From: Lutibacillus sp052034115
GTDB taxonomy: Bacteria; Actinomycetota; Actinomycetes; Actinomycetales; Dermatophilaceae
Length of the DNA stretch: 34,255 nucleotides
Direction of reading: 5' to 3'
NCBI GenBank assembly: GCA_052034115.1
Contig: JBPOIZ010000063.1
Coordinates: forward strand, 1 to 34,255
Shown here piece by piece: positions 32,513 to 34,255 of this stretch. The position numbers were made by a program, and so were the translations under genes. Position 1 is the first letter of the stretch. Every line of letters begins with the position of its first letter. A model generated the notes under the pieces. That model saw only the letters and a list, made by a program, of their open reading frames with translations, was not told the origin of the DNA and ran no database searches.

Positions 32513-32670
32513 GCTCCACGACCTCGTCAGCGATCATGCCTTGGGCCGGTCGAGAGATGGGGATCCGTCACTGGCGCACCACGAGGTATGGCGATCGGGC
32601 GCTGTGGCCCCCTCACAGCGCCGAATCCCCAACCCTCGGCGAGGCTGGACGACGAATTCCCATCGCTCGG
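32513..32670. repeat. Direct repeat, copy A (158 bp)
   Basis: Copy A aligns without gaps to 32783-32940, offset exactly 270 bp, with about ten mismatches (roughly 94% identity). Landmarks are ACCTCGTCAGCGATCATGCC, a GGATCC site and CTGTGGCCCCCTCACAGCG. The pattern suggests a segmental duplication of non-coding DNA. Confidence 0.9.
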
Positions 32671-33049
32671 CAAGGCCGGACGCCGAATCCCATCGCTCGG
32701 CGAGGCCGGACGCCGAATCCCCATCGCTCGGTGAGCCGTGGAGGACGAAGGCCGATCACCTGGAGGCTGATGCCACCTGCGGGCTCCACGACCTCGTCAG
32801 CGATCATGCCTCGGGCCGCCCGAGAGATGGGGATCCGTCACCGGCGCACCACGAGGTATGGCGATCAGTCGCTGTGGCCCCCTCACAGCGCCGAATCCCC
32901 AACCCTCGGCGAGGCCGGACGCCGAATCCCCATCACTCGGTGAGGCGGGACTGGGCGGAGACCCAACGGTCGGCGAGGCGGGCAGGACGGGGGCCCATCA
33001 CTCGGTGAACGTGGAGGACGAATCCCCATCGCTCGTGGCCGACGCCGGA
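32619..33049. repeat. Nine degenerate 31-nt units with internal inverted repeat
   Basis: Units start at about 32619, 32650, 32681, 32711 and then 32889, 32920, 32951, 32988 and 33019. The typical unit runs CGCCGA, AT-CCCC-ATCGC, TCGGCG, AGGCCGGA. CGCCGA and TCGGCG can pair, so each unit may fold into a 6-bp hairpin with an 11-nt loop. Later units decay. There are no unique spacers, so it is not a CRISPR array. The last unit ends 5 bp before the tRNA 3' end. Confidence 0.75.
32783..32940. repeat. Direct repeat, copy B (158 bp)
   Basis: Second copy of the 158-bp repeat. Differences from copy A are mostly transitions scattered over the length, as expected for unselected sequence. Both copies contain one GGTATGNCG motif and end inside 31-nt repeat units. 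Confidence 0.9.
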
Positions 33050-33054
33050 CACAG

Positions 33055-33131
33055 TGGTGGATGTGGAGGGACTCGAACCCCCGACCTCTCGCGTGTGAAG
33101 CGAACGCTCTAACCAACTGAGCTACACATCC
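33055..33131 (-). tRNA. tRNA-Val (CAC anticodon)
   Basis: The minus strand folds as a full cloverleaf: acceptor GGATGTG/CACATCC, D arm TAGCTCAGTTGGTTAGAGC, anticodon arm with loop TTCACAC, T arm with loop TTCGAGT. The anticodon is CAC, reading GUG (valine). Discriminator A and an encoded CCA end (33055-33057) are present. Upstream, TATGGT (33143-33148, minus strand) is a plausible -10 element. Repeats abut its 3' end. Confidence 0.95.
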
Positions 33132-33180
33132 GGGCGGGGCTCACCATACCGTCCGACCTGGGGCTGAACCCAATTCGGCC

Positions 33181-33651
33181 CTAGTCGACGCCCGGGAGCA
33201 GCGTGAACGGCCGCTCGACCGGGTCCGGGAGCCAGGTCGGGACGCCCATAAGAACGAAGACCGCCCAGAAGAAGAGTCCGACGAGGACCATCGTCGCCAC
33301 GGTAATCGCGAGCTTGACCCACCACGGCTGCGCGAGCACCCAGGTGTTCCACTCGGACAGGCGAGCCTTCCCCCAGTCCCGCAGTTGCTGGGCCTTCTCG
33401 AACTCCGACGCCCAGATCGCGACGCCCACGAAGACGATCACCCAGCCCGGCCCAGGCAGCGGGACCAGTGCCAGCCCGACGACGACCACGACCAAGCCCA
33501 GGACGAAGACGGCTATGCGGTAGATGCGGGCGCTGGTGGGGTTCGACCGGATCCGCGCCCGCCAGGCCCAGCGGTCCTCGGCGGCATCCAGGAGCTTGTT
33601 GGGGTCGGAGTAGTCGATCGGGTCGCGCTGCATCCGGTCGTCGGATCTCAC
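33181..33651 (-). CDS. PGPGW-motif membrane protein (TIGR02611 type)
   Basis: The 156-residue product has a polar N-terminus (1-40), two adjacent membrane segments around the PLPGPGW loop (PGPGW at 66-70, flanked by about 44-62 and 70-82), an amphipathic helix (KAQQLRDWGKARLSEW) and a third membrane segment (about 113-135). The PGPGW signature names a family of small actinobacterial membrane proteins without known function. The GTG at 33651 overlaps the upstream aminotransferase stop (GTGA); the first ATG is six codons further on and is an alternative start. Confidence 0.85.
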   Translation of the reverse strand: MRSDDRMQRDPIDYSDPNKLLDAAEDRWAWRARIRSNPTSARIYRIAVFVLGLVVVVVGLALVPLPGPGWVIVFVGVAIWASEFEKAQQLRDWGKARLSEWNTWVLAQPWWVKLAITVATMVLVGLFFWAVFVLMGVPTWLPDPVERPFTLLPGVD

Positions 33652-34127
33652 GGGTTGACCTCCTCGTGACTGCGGGCCCGGAACACCTCGGCCAGAGCGG
33701 TCGTCACCGGGCCTACCGGCAGGTCCCGGCCGTCGATCCCGGTCACGGCCAACACATCGCGCGTCGAGGAGGTGATGAACACCTCTTCCGCCTTGGCCAA
33801 CTCGGCCGCAGTGATCGGCGTCTCCAGCACCTCGAAGCCGCCGGCCCGACCCCACTCCAGCACCAAGTCGCGGGTGACTCCCAACAGGGGCCCCTCGGAG
33901 GCAGCCGGCGTCCGGGCGACCCCGCCGCTGACGACGAAGATGTTGCTGCCGGTGCCCTCACAGACCCGCCCGGCGGTGTTGTGGAAGACCGCCTCGTCAG
34001 CGCCGACGGACCTGGCATGGGCCAGCGCGACGACATTGTCGGCATACGAGGTGGTCTTCAGGCCGGCCGTGGGGGCGTTCTCATTCCTGGTCCAGGGCAC
34101 CGTGATCAACCGCGCCGGCCCAGCCAC
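33648..34127 (-). CDS. Class IV aminotransferase, C-terminal part only (5' truncated)
   Basis: The reading gives the C-terminal 160 or so residues of a PLP-dependent fold-type IV enzyme (branched-chain aminotransferase or aminodeoxychorismate lyase, PabC-like). The Schiff-base lysine is in GLKTTSYADN (codon at 34056-34058), followed by EAVFHNTAGRVCEGTGSNIF and LLGVTRDLVLEW. Whole enzymes are about 270-300 residues, so roughly 110 N-terminal residues are missing. At 34127 the sequence turns into an inverted copy of itself, so there is no natural start; the GTG at 34127 is only the first start-like codon. Either a real rearrangement or an assembly fault broke the gene. Coupled to the PGPGW gene by GTGA. 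Confidence 0.7.
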   Translation of the reverse strand: MAGPARLITVPWTRNENAPTAGLKTTSYADNVVALAHARSVGADEAVFHNTAGRVCEGTGSNIFVVSGGVARTPAASEGPLLGVTRDLVLEWGRAGGFEVLETPITAAELAKAEEVFITSSTRDVLAVTGIDGRDLPVGPVTTALAEVFRARSHEEVNP

Positions 34128-34255
34128 CCGCTGGGCCCGCGCGGTTGATAACGGTGGCCTGGACCAGGGATGAGAACGCCCCCAAGGGCGGCATGGAGAA
34201 CACCACGTATGCCCACAATGTCGTAGCGCTGGCCCAAGCCAGGTCCGTCGGCGCT
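33999..34255. repeat. Imperfect inverted repeat (fold-back), centre near 34127
   Basis: The arms 33999-34123 and 34131-34255 align in opposite orientation with about 13 mismatches in 124 bp (roughly 90% identity), with a 7-nt centre (34124-34130). The right arm reaches the window end, so the repeat may continue. Both arms carry the same aminotransferase segment. Confidence 0.9.
34106..34255 (+). pseudogene. Inverted, diverged copy of the aminotransferase segment
   Basis: Read on the plus strand, the right arm gives AGPARLITVAWTRDENAP and then GGMENTTYAHNVVALAQARS, about 76% identical in protein to the left arm. The PLP-binding lysine is glutamate here (GAG at 34196-34198), so it could not work as an aminotransferase. 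There is no start: a TGA at 34103-34105 precedes the frame. Ten of 13 base differences change the amino acid, spread over all codon positions, as expected for a decaying copy. Confidence 0.6.

Larger units (their letters stand above)
535..32863. repeat. Dispersed 9-mer GGTATGNCG, about 30 copies
   Basis: Plus-strand copies start at 535, 5759, 8189, 8692, 9815, 16274, 20272, 21554, 21937, 26900, 28993, 30874, 31895, 32585 and 32855. Minus-strand copies (CGNCATACC on the plus strand) start at 1081, 1330, 5629, 9412, 14512, 17457, 19099, 19539, 21216, 23112, 24391, 26779, 27629, 28538 and 32147. About one copy would be expected at this base composition. They occur in coding and intergenic DNA and in different frames. 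Counted by eye. Confidence 0.7.
32345..33054. other. Gene-free repeat region
   Basis: This 710-bp stretch has no credible gene: several frames stay open on both strands, but only because of GC content and repeats, and none starts behind a ribosome binding site or resembles a family. It holds a 14-bp palindrome near its left end, a 158-bp direct repeat, and nine degenerate 31-nt units that run up to the 3' end of the tRNA-Val gene. Confidence 0.8.

Noticed and set aside
535..32863. GGTATGNCG as a polar Chi or KOPS-like element
   Set aside because: Orientation is exactly balanced (15 and 15) in this window, so no strand polarity is seen; a genome-wide test could still change this.
32211..33008. 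Long plus-strand open frame across the repeat region encoding repeated SARPDAESHR-like peptides
   Set aside because: Several frames on both strands are equally open because of GC content and the DNA repeats; it overlaps the 2TM gene antisense and lacks a ribosome binding site.
32619..33049. Possible CRISPR array
   Set aside because: Units are contiguous and degenerate, there are no unique spacers of constant length, and no cas gene is present.
33999..34255. Template/variable repeat pair of a diversity-generating retroelement
   Set aside because: The differences are not limited to adenines of one copy, the copies are inverted and head to head, and no reverse transcriptase is visible.

Overview
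The window is a high-GC (about 70% by eye), densely packed actinobacterial chromosome segment. Gene content and order point to the order Micrococcales, possibly an Intrasporangiaceae/Dermatophilaceae-type organism; the family is a guess. Reasons: phosphatidylinositol mannoside (PIM) genes, the order thrS-HIT-pgsA-patA-pimA ... pdxS ... pdxT-yebC-ruvCAB-yajC-secDF-rel-ppi-MBL-hisS that is also known from Mycobacterium and Streptomyces, many GTG starts, and a HisRS of the type found in Arthrobacter-like genera. No prophage, insertion sequence, CRISPR array or secondary-metabolite cluster is visible. It is essentially a core-genome segment.

Layout. 1-5812 (minus): cmk (partial), tyrA, rluB, scpB, scpA, a ParA-type ATPase and xerD, a chromosome-maintenance block with stop/start overlaps. 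5875-6990 (minus): ald, divergent from a plus-strand trio (7157-9379) of a two-TM protein, an unknown protein and a dipeptide epimerase. 9366-11404 (minus): hisS and an MBL hydrolase, divergent from a membrane-anchored cyclophilin and a DUF349 protein (11510-13866, plus). 13889-21849 (minus): rel, secF, secD, yajC, ruvB, ruvA, ruvC, with a textbook actinobacterial LexA box in front of ruvC. 21982-25535: yebC, pdxT and pdxS on the minus strand, with an exported RCC1 beta-propeller gene inserted on the plus strand between pdxT and pdxS. 25655-31615 (minus): LemA-like gene, pimA, patA, pgsA, HIT/Ap4A phosphorylase, thrS. 31701-32344 (minus): MOSC-like gene and a 2TM-domain gene. 32345-33054: a 710-bp gene-free stretch of degenerate repeats ending at tRNA-Val(CAC). 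33181-34255: a PGPGW membrane protein and a class IV aminotransferase fragment that runs into an inverted, diverged copy of itself at the window edge.

How the genes work together. Translationally coupled operons cover chromosome segregation (xerD, parA, scpAB), PIM lipid synthesis (pgsA makes PI phosphate, pimA adds the first mannose, patA acylates), Holliday junction processing (ruvCAB, SOS-controlled), protein export (yajC-secDF), the stringent response (rel) and PLP synthesis (pdxS/pdxT).

The most unusual signals are at DNA level: a 9-mer, GGTATGNCG, about 30 times in 34 kb, evenly split between strands; a 31-nt hairpin-forming tandem repeat with a 158-bp direct duplication beside the tRNA; the inverted aminotransferase duplication at the right edge; and at least six genes whose start codon sits 6-8 nt behind a TANNNT element without a Shine-Dalgarno, suggesting leaderless transcripts. 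All counts and alignments here were made by eye.
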